NCBI RefSeq assembly: GCF_032854445.1
Contig: NW_027017964.1
Location: 124,001-188,000, forward strand
Reading direction: 5' to 3'
Source of the DNA: Liolophura sinensis
Taxonomy: Eukaryota > Mollusca > Polyplacophora > Chitonida > Chitonidae
Length of the DNA stretch: 64,000 nucleotides
Shown here: in pieces, positions 33,591 to 43,007 of the stretch
How the letters are laid out: each line of letters opens with the position of its first letter
Position numbering within the stretch: position 1 is the stretch's first letter
Program-made: the position numbers and the translations under genes
Notes under the pieces: generated by a model
The model's input: only the letters and a program-made list of their open reading frames with translations
What the model was told of the DNA's origin: nothing
Database searches by the model: none

Positions 33591-34885
33591 ATGAATTCGA
33601 ACGCATACGGCCGCAGACTCAACCCCTTCAGAAGACTCCGAGAGCCGTTAGCGGCGAAGGGTGTGCGGCAGTCCGTGGTCGTCACAAACAATCCGAGCAC
33701 AATCGACGCGAATCAGCAACTATTGGTCCGCTTCCCCAACCTCGGCGAGCATGACGTGATTGTTCCCGGCACCGTTCGCCTAGCCTTCACGATTGCGCTC
33801 AACTCGACGGACGCGAACGCCACCGTGGTCGGCAACCTCGGGCGCGCCATCGTAAAGAAGACCACGATCAAAGTCAGCGGAAAATGAAGTGATGTCCATC
33901 GATGACTCCGACGTATTTCATTGCTACGGCGATCTATGGCTGACCAGGAACGAGCGGCAGAATGCGGCCTACCAAGGCATCGGCAGCGACAACATGCTCA
34001 AACATCGCGTCGGGGCGGATGACGCGAATGATAATGCGGGAGACAATGCGATCGCTCGTGCCATGGGCAACCGGTTCTGCATCCCACTAGATTTCGAGAT
34101 TTTGGAGAGCCACATGCCGTTCTACCAGAGCGCACTCTCCGACCGACTCGAGTACGAACTAACCTTCAACGATTACGGCCGGGTCGTGAAGGCATCGGGT
34201 GATGCCGCGCCGCTTACACCATCGACAATATCAGTCTGGAGTTCGATAAGATAACCGAACAGGAGCTGGCTAGGCAGATCCGCGGCAGTTCATCCATAAC
34301 GTCACAATCTTCTATGATCGCGTCCTTCGCCACCGAAAATTGGCGAAGAACAAATCCGACACGCTGTGGAACATTAACCTTAACGTGCCGCGAGGTCGAT
34401 GAAGGGAATCCTGATGCTGTTCGAGACGTCTTCAGCGGGGCATTGTGGAAGCGTCGGTCTGAATCCTTCTACAACCCGAAGATCACCAAAGTGGAGGTTA
34501 CCGTTGAGGGTGTCCCCAATCAGCTATACAGCCAGGGAATGCTGGCATACCAACAGTGGGAAGAAGCCAGGAAATTCTTCGCCAGCTCACCCATTAGGAA
34601 GCGGGACCCGGAGGTGGCTAGGGTCGTAAAAGACTTGGGTCTGGCGGATGTGTCCTTGGAGGAGTTCCTGAGGTCGAAGTACGCTTTCTGGCTTGACCTT
34701 CGGACGAGTGACGACGACCCAGCTGCATGGTAGTGGGAGACGCGTGGTTAACACCAGCGAGGGAATCACATTGCAGATTACGAAAGAGGCAGAGGAGGAT
34801 GGAGTATTGAAACGTGTATCTGTATGTGATTATGGACGCTCAGCTACACCTCGAGAATGGCCGGTTCGTCAGCGCCCTGTATTGA
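33591..34885 (+). CDS. Element 1 putative major capsid protein, broken by frameshifts
   Basis: The probable capsid building block, placed directly before the packaging ATPase as in Polintons and adintoviruses. The start MNSNAYGRRLNPFRRL matches the element 2 copy. Conserved blocks: QLLVRFPNLGEHDVIVPGTV, SIDDSDVFHCYGDLWLTRNE, CIPLDFEILESHMPFYQSAL, FYNPKITKVEVTVEGVPNQL and SKYAFWLDLRTSDDD. The N-x-L-Y-x-x-G block with the preceding YNP motif reminds me of double-jelly-roll capsid proteins; this is inference from context and pattern. The frame breaks at about 33882 (A-run), 34210, 34290-34330, 34420-34470, 34730 and 34810. The 3' end overlaps the ATPase start, as in element 2. Confidence 0.68.
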
Positions 34886-35498
34886 TTTCCCAAGGAGGCC
34901 CACAGCGCGATCATCTGTGGGCAGACGGGGTGCGGAAAAACCGTCTTCGTTCTAGACCTGTTGGAGGGTCCTTTCCGCGGTGCCTTCCAACATATTGTGA
35001 TCCTATGCCCCACTCTTCGGTATAACAAGGCCTACCAGCTACGGCCGTGGATACGGTCTGATCCAGAGGTCTACTGTTTAGACCCGGGCGAGCGGCTCCA
35101 CGACTACCTTCGGGCGCTCCACCATCTTTTCGAGGGAGAGCCTACTTTGTACATCGTTGACGACTGCAGCGCGACGAAGGCGATGACGAAGAAAAAAGAC
35201 ATGCTTTCAGAGCTGGCCTTCTCGGGCCGTCATGCGAGCCAAAGCGTCTGGGTCCTTACTCAAAAGTACAACTCCGTCCTCAAAGACCTACGCGAGCAGA
35301 CACGTTGGGTGGCTCTCTTCCACTGCAAGGAACCGGGACTCGTTTGGAGAGTGCCTCCGAGAGAATGACGTCATCCCGACCCCGGAAGAAAGGGCAGCGG
35401 TTCGACGGCTGCTCGCAGAGAAGAAGCATTCTAAGCTCCTGCTGAAGACGGATCAGCCAGTTGCTTATCAGGTGTTAAGCCAAACAGCTGTTGAGTAA
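34857..35498 (+). CDS. Element 1 packaging ATPase (FtsK/HerA-type), frameshifted
   Basis: This P-loop ATPase of the A32/FtsK-HerA class would pump DNA into preformed capsids. Walker A is GQTGCGKT at about 34915 and Walker B is PTLYIVDDCSA near 35140-35170, followed by the TQKYNS sensor-like motif. The family is typically 200-250 residues; this one would be about 213. The ATG at 34857 lies inside the capsid gene tail, so the genes overlap by 29 bp. Compared with element 2, the frame shifts near 34890 and again near 35333, so the present sequence does not encode one continuous protein. The 3' end is marked by a 7-bp-stem hairpin (35506-35522). Confidence 0.82.
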
Positions 35499-35505
35499 TC
35501 AGTAC

Positions 35506-35522
35506 TTGTTCCGAAGGAACAA
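35506..35522. terminator. Hairpin with GAA loop after the ATPase gene
   Basis: TTGTTCC gaa GGAACAA is a perfect 7-bp stem with a three-base loop, 8 bp after the ATPase stop. Similar palindromes occur at 32069, 35677, 36716, 36756 and 37598. A role in 3'-end formation is only a guess. Confidence 0.35.
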
Positions 35523-35621
35523 TGACTGAAGCACTTGTGCATGCCGCGATACTGATTGCGCGACTATATTAGACAAAGGAGACTGTGTACGCATGCGATA
35601 GTTCGAATGAACAGAGTAAGG

Positions 35622-36090
35622 ATGGAATGTGACGACCTGATTGACGAGCTGCTAGGCGATGCCGAGCCCCCCTACTGTTCCGAAGGAACGTGACAGCCAT
35701 GTGCCGCCCGGTGGCCACGTGCCGCCGGTGATGCGCCAAACAGAGTGACACAGCATAGAGACAGATTGGCCGCACTTGCGTCTGGTGGCAGGGCCGAGCG
35801 GTATTTGGGGGAAGAACGTTACGGCTGAAGGCATCGACGCATGAGCGACGAAGACATCGAAAAGCTGTACTCTCGCTACGAGGCTCGACTGGGTGCTCAG
35901 ATGACGCAGACGCTCGAAAAACCGCACTGCGATTCTATTCAGTGGTGGCCAGCACGGTTCTACCTATCCCACCCGAGAATCAACCAAAGCTTGTAGCAGA
36001 CCTCGAGGCTGACCCGTTGTTGACCACACTCTATTAAGAGCGTCTCGCGATTTGTACCACCGTTTCGGTATGTACTTAGCCCGCTAACCA
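35622..36090 (+). pseudogene. Element 1 gene h remnant (conserved small protein)
   Basis: This matches gene h of element 2 (52221-52775) in pieces: an acidic start, then RLAALASGGRAERYLG, MSDEDIEKLYSRYEARLGAQ, and PLTMALTTAKYC near 36090. It contains several stop codons and shifts, plus an extra palindrome (35677-35689), so it is not translatable as one frame. The function is unknown; the element 2 copy ends with a hydrophobic stretch that could be membrane-associated. Confidence 0.6.
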
Positions 36091-36370
36091 TGGCGCTGAC
36101 CACCGCAAAATATTGTTTGTTTTGGACACAAGTGCCCTCGAAATCCATCTTATCAGGATGAATCCAACGAGCGAGCGGGAGACGAGCCTGCTGCTGACGA
36201 CGGCACGACAGCAAAGCCAATAGCTAAGCAATAGCTAAGCAATAGTTAAGCAATAGCTAAGAATAGCTAAGCAATAGCTAAGCAGTGTTAACCATGGCGC
36301 TGAGCATTTGAACAGGCGGTTTTTTCACGTATAGAGATGGATCCAACGAGCGAGCTGGAGATGAGCCCTT
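36088..36370 (+). repeat. Partial tandem duplication with an 11-bp repeat between gene h and gene i
   Basis: The strings accatggcgctgaccac...atgaatccaacgagcgagc (36088-36180) and accatggcgctgagcat...atggatccaacgagcgagc (36292-36355) are two copies of the gene h/i junction. Between them is a short array of agcaatagcta (about 36220-36285). The upstream copy of the gene i start quickly runs into a stop. Confidence 0.65.
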
Positions 36371-36844
36371 CTACGGGACAAGCGCCCCAAAGCGTGGCAG
36401 CCCCTTCTACGGGACAAGCGCCGCAAAGCGTGACAGCCCCTTCTACGGAACGCGTGAAGGATCCCAAAAGAGTCGCTGCGGGGCTAGCTAGCGCAGCAGC
36501 GAGAAAGGCGAAGTCGGAAAAAGTCTTAGAGGAACTTCGCAGAGCTAAAGCTGCTTTGCTTCCGCATTCCGTAGAATCGACACCCGAAGAGCCGAAGCGG
36601 GCTGAAAAGTCCAAAACCTCGGAAAAGCCGGAGCGGACTGAAAAGCCCAAAACATCGGAAATGCTCAGCTGGGCCCCCCTTGGCGCTGTTAGTCGTTGGG
36701 GTGGGTGTCCTGGTCCTGTCCCGGTTCCTTCGGAACCGGGACAGCAATAGCACGCGACACGAAGTGTCAGCAGCGTGCGAAGCCAGAATCTCGGAGCCAC
36801 CAAATTTCCATTTGAAGGAGCGCCACCCTAACTATATGCTGTAG
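36337..36844 (+). CDS. Element 1 gene i: basic, Lys/Ala/Pro-rich protein with C-terminal membrane segment, frameshifted
   Basis: The start MDPTSELEMSP is followed by a duplicated STGQAPQS motif, then a basic alanine-rich helix (DPKRVAAGLASAAARKAKSE) and KPERTEK-type repeats. The element 2 copy (52693-53178) has the same layout and continues into a hydrophobic segment. Here the frame shifts in the C-run at 36674-36679. After the shift the other frame holds a valine/leucine-rich segment of about 18 residues and a tail ending at TAG 36842, so this was a single-pass membrane protein with a basic cytosolic or luminal domain. A perfect 13-bp-stem hairpin (36716-36744) lies inside the coding part. 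Confidence 0.62.
36716..36744. repeat. Perfect 13-bp-stem hairpin with TTC loop
   Basis: CTGTCCCGGTTCC ttc GGAACCGGGACAG is a perfect palindrome around a three-base loop, inside the 3' part of gene i. A second palindrome, GACAC gaa GTGTC, follows at 36756-36768. Confidence 0.8.
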
Positions 36845-36848
36845 AAAT

Positions 36849-37067
36849 ATGTCTTCCCCCATCACTGATGGAAAAATGCTGGCCAACGCGGCCTACCACG
36901 CAGCTGTAGTCACCTTCCTGGCCGCTGGGTATGCTCGCCTGGGAAAAATGGCCTTGACAGCACCGATCCCAAAGCTGGACATGGTGACCGTCGATATCGC
37001 TTTAGCCCTCGTTTCCAAGGACATGTTAATTAAACAGGGGATACTCCCCCCTAATATTATCACGTAA
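36849..37067 (+). CDS. Element 1 protein j: 72-aa small membrane-type protein
   Basis: It starts MSSPITDGKMLANAAYHAAV four bases after the gene i stop and ends at TAA 37065-37067, whose last A begins the ATG of gene k. It has one hydrophobic segment (AAVVTFLAAGYARLG) and a second moderately hydrophobic stretch (MVTVDIALALVSKDMLI). The element 2 counterpart (53159-53397) is broken by a nonsense codon and shifts. The function is unknown; a small virion membrane component is one possibility. Confidence 0.7.
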   Translation: MSSPITDGKMLANAAYHAAVVTFLAAGYARLGKMALTAPIPKLDMVTVDIALALVSKDMLIKQGILPPNIIT

Positions 37068-37516
37068 TGGCTTCCATCGCGATGATGATGGGCGGCGCTC
37101 TCGTAAACGCTCTGGCCTTCAGCGGGAGCAACTATGTCTTCTCGTTGCTACGGTGCTCCGGTGTTGACGAAGAGCGGAGACGACATGATCACGCGGTAGA
37201 ACAGCTCCAAGCCGCTCAGGCAAAATGGGCCAGAAAACGAACTGAGCGCTTGGACTGGATCAACGATGAACTTCGCCGCCAGGGCCACGCCGTCCAAACG
37301 TTCAGGGACGTTGAGACCGCCATACGCGAATATGCCCGAGTCACGGGCAAAACACTTACACGCGATGCTCGCGATGCCCTGCTGGGCCCAGAGCCAAAGC
37401 TCTCCGATTTCTACGTACCATCCGAGGGTCAAAAAAATCGCGAAATTACCTTTGTCGTCCTAGGAATGTGTGTGGTTGGCGGCGTTAGCTATTCCATAGC
37501 AAGACTCACTAAGTAA
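37067..37516 (+). CDS. Element 1 protein k: 149-aa protein with coiled coil and two hydrophobic ends
   Basis: The N-terminus MASIAMMMGGALVNALAFSG is hydrophobic. It is followed by a charged helix (DEERRRHDHAVEQLQAAQAK, RKRTERLDWINDELRRQGHA) and a C-terminal hydrophobic segment (TFVVLGMCVVGGVSYSIARL). The frame is intact and the ATG overlaps the gene j stop (ATGA-like TAATG), indicating tight packing and perhaps termination-reinitiation. The element 2 copy (53400-54136) is split by a SINE. Similar proteins are common in cnidarian genomes near the other element genes (recalled, unverified). Function unknown. Confidence 0.78.
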   Translation: MASIAMMMGGALVNALAFSGSNYVFSLLRCSGVDEERRRHDHAVEQLQAAQAKWARKRTERLDWINDELRRQGHAVQTFRDVETAIREYARVTGKTLTRDARDALLGPEPKLSDFYVPSEGQKNREITFVVLGMCVVGGVSYSIARLTK

Positions 37517-37597
37517 TCCGAAATGACCGTGTTTCATCGCCGAAAGGCGTTTGGGGCTCAATGCCGACACAACCTTAGTAGTGAGGTGGGTACAAAT

Positions 37598-37612
37598 GTG
37601 CCCTTCGGGCAC
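37598..37612. terminator. Hairpin with TTC loop after gene k
   Basis: GTGCCC ttc GGGCAC, a 6-bp perfect stem, lies in the gap between gene k (+) and the SSB-like gene (-), followed by a run of T at 37628-37635. The position between convergent genes would suit 3'-end formation. Confidence 0.4.
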
Positions 37613-37642
37613 CCAGATGAACAAAAATTTTTTTTGATGCTC

Positions 37643-37951
37643 TCACATCAAATCGAAGCTATGGTACGATTTTTTGGGGTCTGACGCACATTCTCGGAAG
37701 CCGTTCTTCCGAACGAAATTTGCCGGGGCGTCTTTCAACTCAACGTGTAGCCGCTGTGGCGCAAAGGCTTTGTAGTTGTCTCCGCGGATATTATCCAGTT
37801 CCACAACCGAAGTTTCACCGAAGCGTGTGCTGATCGGCTTAACTCTGGCTATCTTATATATGCCGTCCGGGAGTTCGCGCCACTTCGTCGTCTCTCGCTT
37901 CTCGACTTCTGGCTTCTCGTCGAAGTCTTTATCACTCGGCCACTCTGCCAT
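37643..37951 (-). CDS. Element 1 protein l: 102-aa putative single-stranded DNA-binding protein
   Basis: It starts MAEWPSDKDFDEKPEVEKRE. The core WRELPDGIYKIARVKPISTR FGETSVVELD followed by YKAFAPQRLHVEL is a short beta-rich pattern that fits an OB-fold-like single-stranded DNA-binding protein; this is inference from pattern and context. The frame is intact. It sits between gene k and the integrase on the opposite strand. Element 2 has no counterpart at that position (54137-54249 holds only about 110 bp of unrelated DNA), so the gene travels with the helicase-type replication module. An unrelated transcription factor or packaging protein cannot be excluded. Confidence 0.6.
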   Translation of the reverse strand: MAEWPSDKDFDEKPEVEKRETTKWRELPDGIYKIARVKPISTRFGETSVVELDNIRGDNYKAFAPQRLHVELKDAPANFVRKNGFRECASDPKKSYHSFDLM

Positions 37952-38091
37952 CTTGCTGCTGCTATGCTATGCTTACGTTTGCTTTGCTTGGCTTTGGGAG
38001 ATACATACATGTTTCCGTGTCTTAAAATAGGAATTTGCCTACCTGGTACCCAGATATTAGAGCCTTGGGTCTGTACGGGCATGATACCATC

Positions 38092-39105
38092 ATGTCCAAG
38101 TTGGCGGATATCTATTACTCCCCTAGGGGCTACTGGAAGGGACTGGCGGCGATCCCCAAGCTAGCCGCTGCTGCCAAAGTGTCAGAAGATACGGCTCGTG
38201 CATGGCTAAAGAAGCAAGCTATCTGGCAGATATACCTCCCCCGCCCGAAGCAATTACCGAGACCTCTGTTCGGCGTCGAAACACCGAATGAAGTTCATCA
38301 GGCCGATCTTCAGTTTCTGCCGCACGACCGACCGGGGAGAGGTCGTGAGCTGTACAAGTACGCGCTGACAGTGGTTGACGTCGCTTCGCGGTACAAGGAG
38401 GCTGAAGCTCTCGCTACGAAAGATTCAAAAGAGGTCGCGGATGCTTTGACCCGTATTTACAAGCGCGGCCCTCTTACATGGCCAAAGCTGTTTCAAGTCG
38501 ACCCGGGGCGTGAATTCATGGGCGCTGTAAGCCTGTTGCTGGCCAAACACGGTGTATCGGTTAGACGTGGGCGGGTGGATGTGCACAGGGATCAAGGCAT
38601 TGTAGAGCGTTTCAACCGCACTCTGGCTGAGCGGCTCTTTGGGCATCAGTATGCTCAGGAGCTGTGCCTTCCTCCCGGACACCAGTCCACTGAATGGGTC
38701 GCTCGGCTGCCCTCTGTTGTCGCAGCTCTCAATAATGAAGTAACCCGCCTCACCGACAAGAAGCCTAAGGATGCAATCAAGGTAAAGGTTGTAACACAAA
38801 AGCCCTCTTCGGTGGTTCCAGGTCGCCCCACAGGACTAGATGAGCGCAAAATCCCGTCAGGTATGGGCGTTCGCTACCTCTACCAGCCAGGCGAACTGGA
38901 AGGCGGCCGCCGTCGCGCGACAGACCCTGTATGGTCACTTGAGGTGTACCGGCTGGGGCGCTCTGTCACAAAGCCCAATGAGCCCGTGCTATATTATCTA
39001 GACGATACGTCGGATGGTCCGCAACGGGGCTTCGTCCGTGAAGAATTGCTTATAGTACCTCCTGATACTGAGCTTCCCCCTGATGGGGTCCTACAACGGC
39101 GTTAA
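38092..39105 (+). CDS. Element 1 DDE integrase (Polinton/retrovirus-type rve), intact
   Basis: It would insert the element into host DNA. I chose ATG 38092 (MSKLADIYYSPRGYWKG) because the element 2 copy starts at the equivalent place; an in-frame extension upstream has no ATG. The N-terminal ~75 residues contain a helix-turn-helix-like stretch (AAKVSEDTARAWLKKQAIWQ). The catalytic core shows the first Asp in HQADLQFLPHD, the second in FQVDPGREFMG and the Glu in DQGIVERFNRTL. A C-terminal beta-rich tail (LYQPGELEG, WSLEVYRLGRS, PVLYYLDDTSDG) resembles the chromo/SH3-like end of Polinton integrases. 337 residues, no break. The 3' end overlaps the convergent replication gene by 15 bp. All three catalytic residues are present, so activity is possible. 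Confidence 0.9.
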   Translation: MSKLADIYYSPRGYWKGLAAIPKLAAAAKVSEDTARAWLKKQAIWQIYLPRPKQLPRPLFGVETPNEVHQADLQFLPHDRPGRGRELYKYALTVVDVASRYKEAEALATKDSKEVADALTRIYKRGPLTWPKLFQVDPGREFMGAVSLLLAKHGVSVRRGRVDVHRDQGIVERFNRTLAERLFGHQYAQELCLPPGHQSTEWVARLPSVVAALNNEVTRLTDKKPKDAIKVKVVTQKPSSVVPGRPTGLDERKIPSGMGVRYLYQPGELEGGRRRATDPVWSLEVYRLGRSVTKPNEPVLYYLDDTSDGPQRGFVREELLIVPPDTELPPDGVLQRR

Positions 39106-42100
39106 CGCTGCTGCGCCTCTTTTCCGGTTACACTCAAGGCAGGTGAGGCGGACGTTGTCACGGGTGTGGCCTCTGCTGTTATCTAGCCGGTCAACGGAGA
39201 ATTGCTGCGTGTCTTTGGGCTGGTAGGCCCACAGGAGCTTGATGTCGCAAGCTGCGCAGAGATTGCCCTGAGCCTCTTTGAGCGCGAGGACGTGGTCGAC
39301 CTTCAGGTTGAATCCATCTAGCCCTCTAGCTTGATCCTGACGCTTGTAGGCCACTAGCTTCCTCTGAATGGATTGCCGGGTCTGCTGCTCGGTGGGGGCG
39401 GGGACTCCGCTGTCCTCTTTTTTCGCCGGCGCCGGCGCATCACCGAACGAACCTTCCTCTGGGGGACTTGCTACCCTCTGGAGCTGGCTGAGATATTCTA
39501 CCCGTGAGACGGCGAGGTAAGCCAGGTTGGACCGCTGGAGGTGGTCATCAACGATCCAGACCTTCTTTGGAGCGTGGAGCGTGAGACCCTGGGACGAGTG
39601 GACGGTCAATGCATATCCGAGGTGCAAATCTTCGGTGCGTATGGCCCTCCCTGCTGCCTCTATGGTGACGTCCACCACATCGTTGAGAACCAGCTTTTCT
39701 CTGATTTCTGTGCCTGGGATGGTGACCTCTATGTTTTGCTTCCGGCTGGCCTTGGGGTGGTACAGCAGGGGCACCGGAGTGTCCTTCCAGCAATCCTTGT
39801 GTCGTTGGAATAGGAGCTCCTGCGTTCGGTCACGTACCTTCTGCCTCGAGGTCAAGATAAGATCGCTTGGCTTCCAGACTTCACTAAACCTCTCCCATCC
39901 GAGGCATCCGGGTAGAGCTTTTCGCATCTCCTCGCACTGCTTCCGATCCGACTGTAGACGAATTGCTCGCTTGAGGGCCTTCAACGCCTCGTCTTTGGCT
40001 CGGTGATCGTGTTTGACCTCTTCATAGTAGTCTGCTGTCTGTACCAACCAGTTATGTGGCATTTCACCTGCAATCGGTGGCGGTTGGCCTTGATCGCCGC
40101 AACAGATAACTTGCACACTCCTATTTTCGAGCCAGTTCAGGAACGTCTCCAGAACAGATTGTGGCACAGTGCACACCTCGTCCCAGATGATAACGCGGGG
40201 GACGTATTTCTGGCTCATCCTTTCTGGGGTCCAGTCAGTCTGTCCACTCCAGCGGAAGAAGCTGTGATAAGTCTGGGCTTTGACCCCTCTGGCTCGCATC
40301 TCCTTGGCCAACCGGTGAGTCGGCGTGAAGACAAGGGGGTCTCTGCGACGGAAGAGCTCGATAGCGCGTGTCGTTTTTCCACTGCCACCACCACCATTAA
40401 GGTAACTCAACTGGTGGCGGGTTAGCGGGTCGGTGTAGCGAGGTGCGGTGGAGTCGGGTGTTTGGCATGTGCGCCGCAAGTACTCTGGTTTGGGTAGATA
40501 GGCTGCGTGTTCCTGCGGCATGTACATCTGTTCACCCTTATCGCGCCACTGGGCCGGGGCAACCACGGGAAAGTACGGCTCTCCTGGCAGGCATGCATAA
40601 CAATTTTCATCTCCACAATCACAGAGCCTTTCCGCCACGTACGCATCAACGTCGTTCAGTTTATGCAGCGCCGCCTTCTGGATATAGATGCTGTCGGTGG
40701 CCACTCGGACAGCCTCCCCGGGGCTAAATCTTGAAAGCATGGTGATGAGGTTGATGTGGGCGTAGGCCAGCATGGAAGCCCGCAGATGGGCGTACTGAGG
40801 CTGTGAGCTGTCGTAGTACGCGAGGATGTGGCCAAGAGGGCACCTTTGAGGGGCACCCACAAGCGTACCATTTTGTCGGGTGTCACGCACAAGGAAGTCT
40901 AGCTCTCCCTGGTCGGTGACCAGCCTTCGCGTCATTCTTTTGCCATCGGCCCTGCTACCCTGCGTGAACTTGCCTATGACTGCACAGGCCTGGTCTCGGC
41001 TGTCGGGCATCCAGACGTCGGTCTGTTTCCCAAAGGCAAGGATTGCTTCGCGGATTTTGAGGGTTTTCAAGAGACCGGACTGTTCAAGGTATGCGAGCAG
41101 CGGTGTTGGTGCCCAGCCCTTCTCGGCGAAATGCTTCCCAAACCAGGCGGGGATAACTGAATGGCAGTTATCTGCGAACTCCCACTCGACGACCTCTGCA
41201 AAGCCGGTGCCAGTGTCTTTTGGGAGAGGACCATTGATGGCTACACGGGTCATGCGGTGGGTTGGGTGCCCGAAACGTTCGAAATACGCCTTGGCTTCGC
41301 CTTCTCCCTGGAAGGATGCTGGGTAACAGGCCTTCATGTCGATGCTCACAACCTCTCTCGTGTCGTAATCCATGGAGTTCCAGAGCCCTCTGTGGCCATG
41401 CTCAACACAGGCTTTCTGAACATCGTCGATGAAGCTGGCTGGGGTCGGTTTCCAGCCGTTGCGTTCTTTGGCTATGATGCTAGCCGCATGGTTCTCTCCG
41501 AAAGCCCGGTCGGCGAGTTCGGGGTAACCCAGGGCGCAGCAGATTTGTTGCAGTCGCTCGTGAACTTCCCGCGTCCTGTAGGTGCGGCCGTCCTGGAGAG
41601 CAAACTGATCGACACTTAGCTGTCTGTCTTGTCCGCCAAGCAGCCACACCGCCAGAGGCACATCCTGGGTAGCCTCACGGATTGCCTGCCAGACATCTCC
41701 CTCGTAGATGTGGACCTCTCGGCTTTGGGGGAAGTGGAGGTCTTTGGACCAGGCGTGGCCGTTGTGGCTGATGAGCTCTATTTTTCTCCTGATACCGTTG
41801 CCACCGAATTGGTACTTGCCGCTGTTGTAGATGTCCTCTCCGGCGATATCTCGTAAGATGATTGCCCTCTTGAGGATCTTTTCTAGGGTCGCCACATCAC
41901 CAACTGTGGCACCGGTTTCATGAACTCTTTCTTCCATTCCTGTATCTTCCTTCGCCTTTCTTGTGTCAGTCTATGACCTCTCAGTGCGCCTTCGAAGTGC
42001 TCCACGACTCTTTGGGCTACGCAGTTAAAGTCACCATCCCTCAGTGGGGCTAAGTTTGCGGGGTCCGGATCCCGGACGGGGTAGAGGCCGAAAGCAACTG

Positions 42101-43004
42101 CAGTGACTGGATAGGCATTGTCATAGAACACTCTGTCAATCCCGGTCAGGACACCAGGCTCCGTCTGGCTTGTCACCTCGACGACACTCTGGCCTTTCTT
42201 CCTCTCAGTACGGATGGGGTCGAATTTGTCTTCGACGGCCCAGTCCCCTTCTGCCCGCTCTCGGAGGAATTTGACCCTCAGGATGAATTTATCGTCTTTG
42301 GGGAGAGCGGCCAGGAGCTGTGCTGCCCTCTCATCTGACATTTTTGCATCCAGAGATAGCCGACCAGCTCCAGCATACATACCATTAGTGATTTTTACGT
42401 CACCAATGTCAAGGGGGTCTTCTTCTTCCACTCTCCACGTGGAGAAGACCGCAGTGGCACCATCAACTTCAAACTCGTCCTTGGCGTCGTTAAGAATCTC
42501 AACCCACTCGCTAGTTGGGAGCTGTACCGGGTGAGGGACCCGGTGATCCAGGTCGATAAAGGGCTGTTTCTGTTCTGCAGTATACCGGTCGAGGATTCCA
42601 GGCCCTTCCCGTGCTATAGCAGATGCCAAGGTCTCTTTCCTTGATTTCGTGAGACCGCTGATATGGGGCTTGCTCTTTCGATTACTCAATTTCTGCTGTG
42701 GATGAAACCGTAAACGAGGATTTCGAGCGATGCCCGCTGCATACTTTCTCGCACGTAAAGCGGCGCCGACCTCGGCATCGAGCTGCGCTAGTTCACGACG
42801 ACGTTGCCCTTTTTTGTGTGGGTTCTCGATATCGCTGCGAATAGCTGGAAGTCTCCCCGTCTTCCGCGCCCGCTTGATTCTCTTTATCCACTCGCGTGCA
42901 CGGGCCCTGCCTATCGCATCGATAAGGCCGCCTTTCTTGAGCTTCGACCTGCCAGGAAGCCCGTAGTTCCTTGCTAAAGCTCGCAGTTCTTTGACTGTTG
43001 GCAT
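39091..43004 (-). CDS. Element 1 replication protein: SAP-like, PolB-like core, SF1 helicase and HNH nuclease; one frameshift
   Basis: Two frames, 43004-41883 (373 codons) and 41937-39091 (948 codons), overlap by 55 bp. The residue pattern continues across the overlap, so this is probably one ~1,320-residue protein with a one-base break near 41930. The N-terminus has a SAP-like helix pair (VKELRALARNYGLPGRSKL). In the 948-codon part: family-B polymerase motif A (SIDMKACYPASF, 198-209) and motif C (VATDSIYI, 412-419); Walker A GGGGSGKTT (515-523); Walker B VIIWDEV (582-588); GDQGQPPP (614-621) and TVHSSQGLT (778-786), typical of SF1B Pif1/RecD-like helicases; and an HNH-type end with CAAC, FSVDRLDN and CLECN. 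I see no clear exonuclease motif of the FIIYADFEAL kind present in element 2. A single chain for polymerisation, unwinding and nicking is inferred. Confidence 0.78.
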
Positions 43005-43007
43005 CTC

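Noticed and set aside
28834-43004. A retroviral or LTR origin for the integrase
   Set aside because: No LTRs, reverse transcriptase or gag genes are present; context is TIRs, ATPase, capsid-like protein and PolB-type genes.
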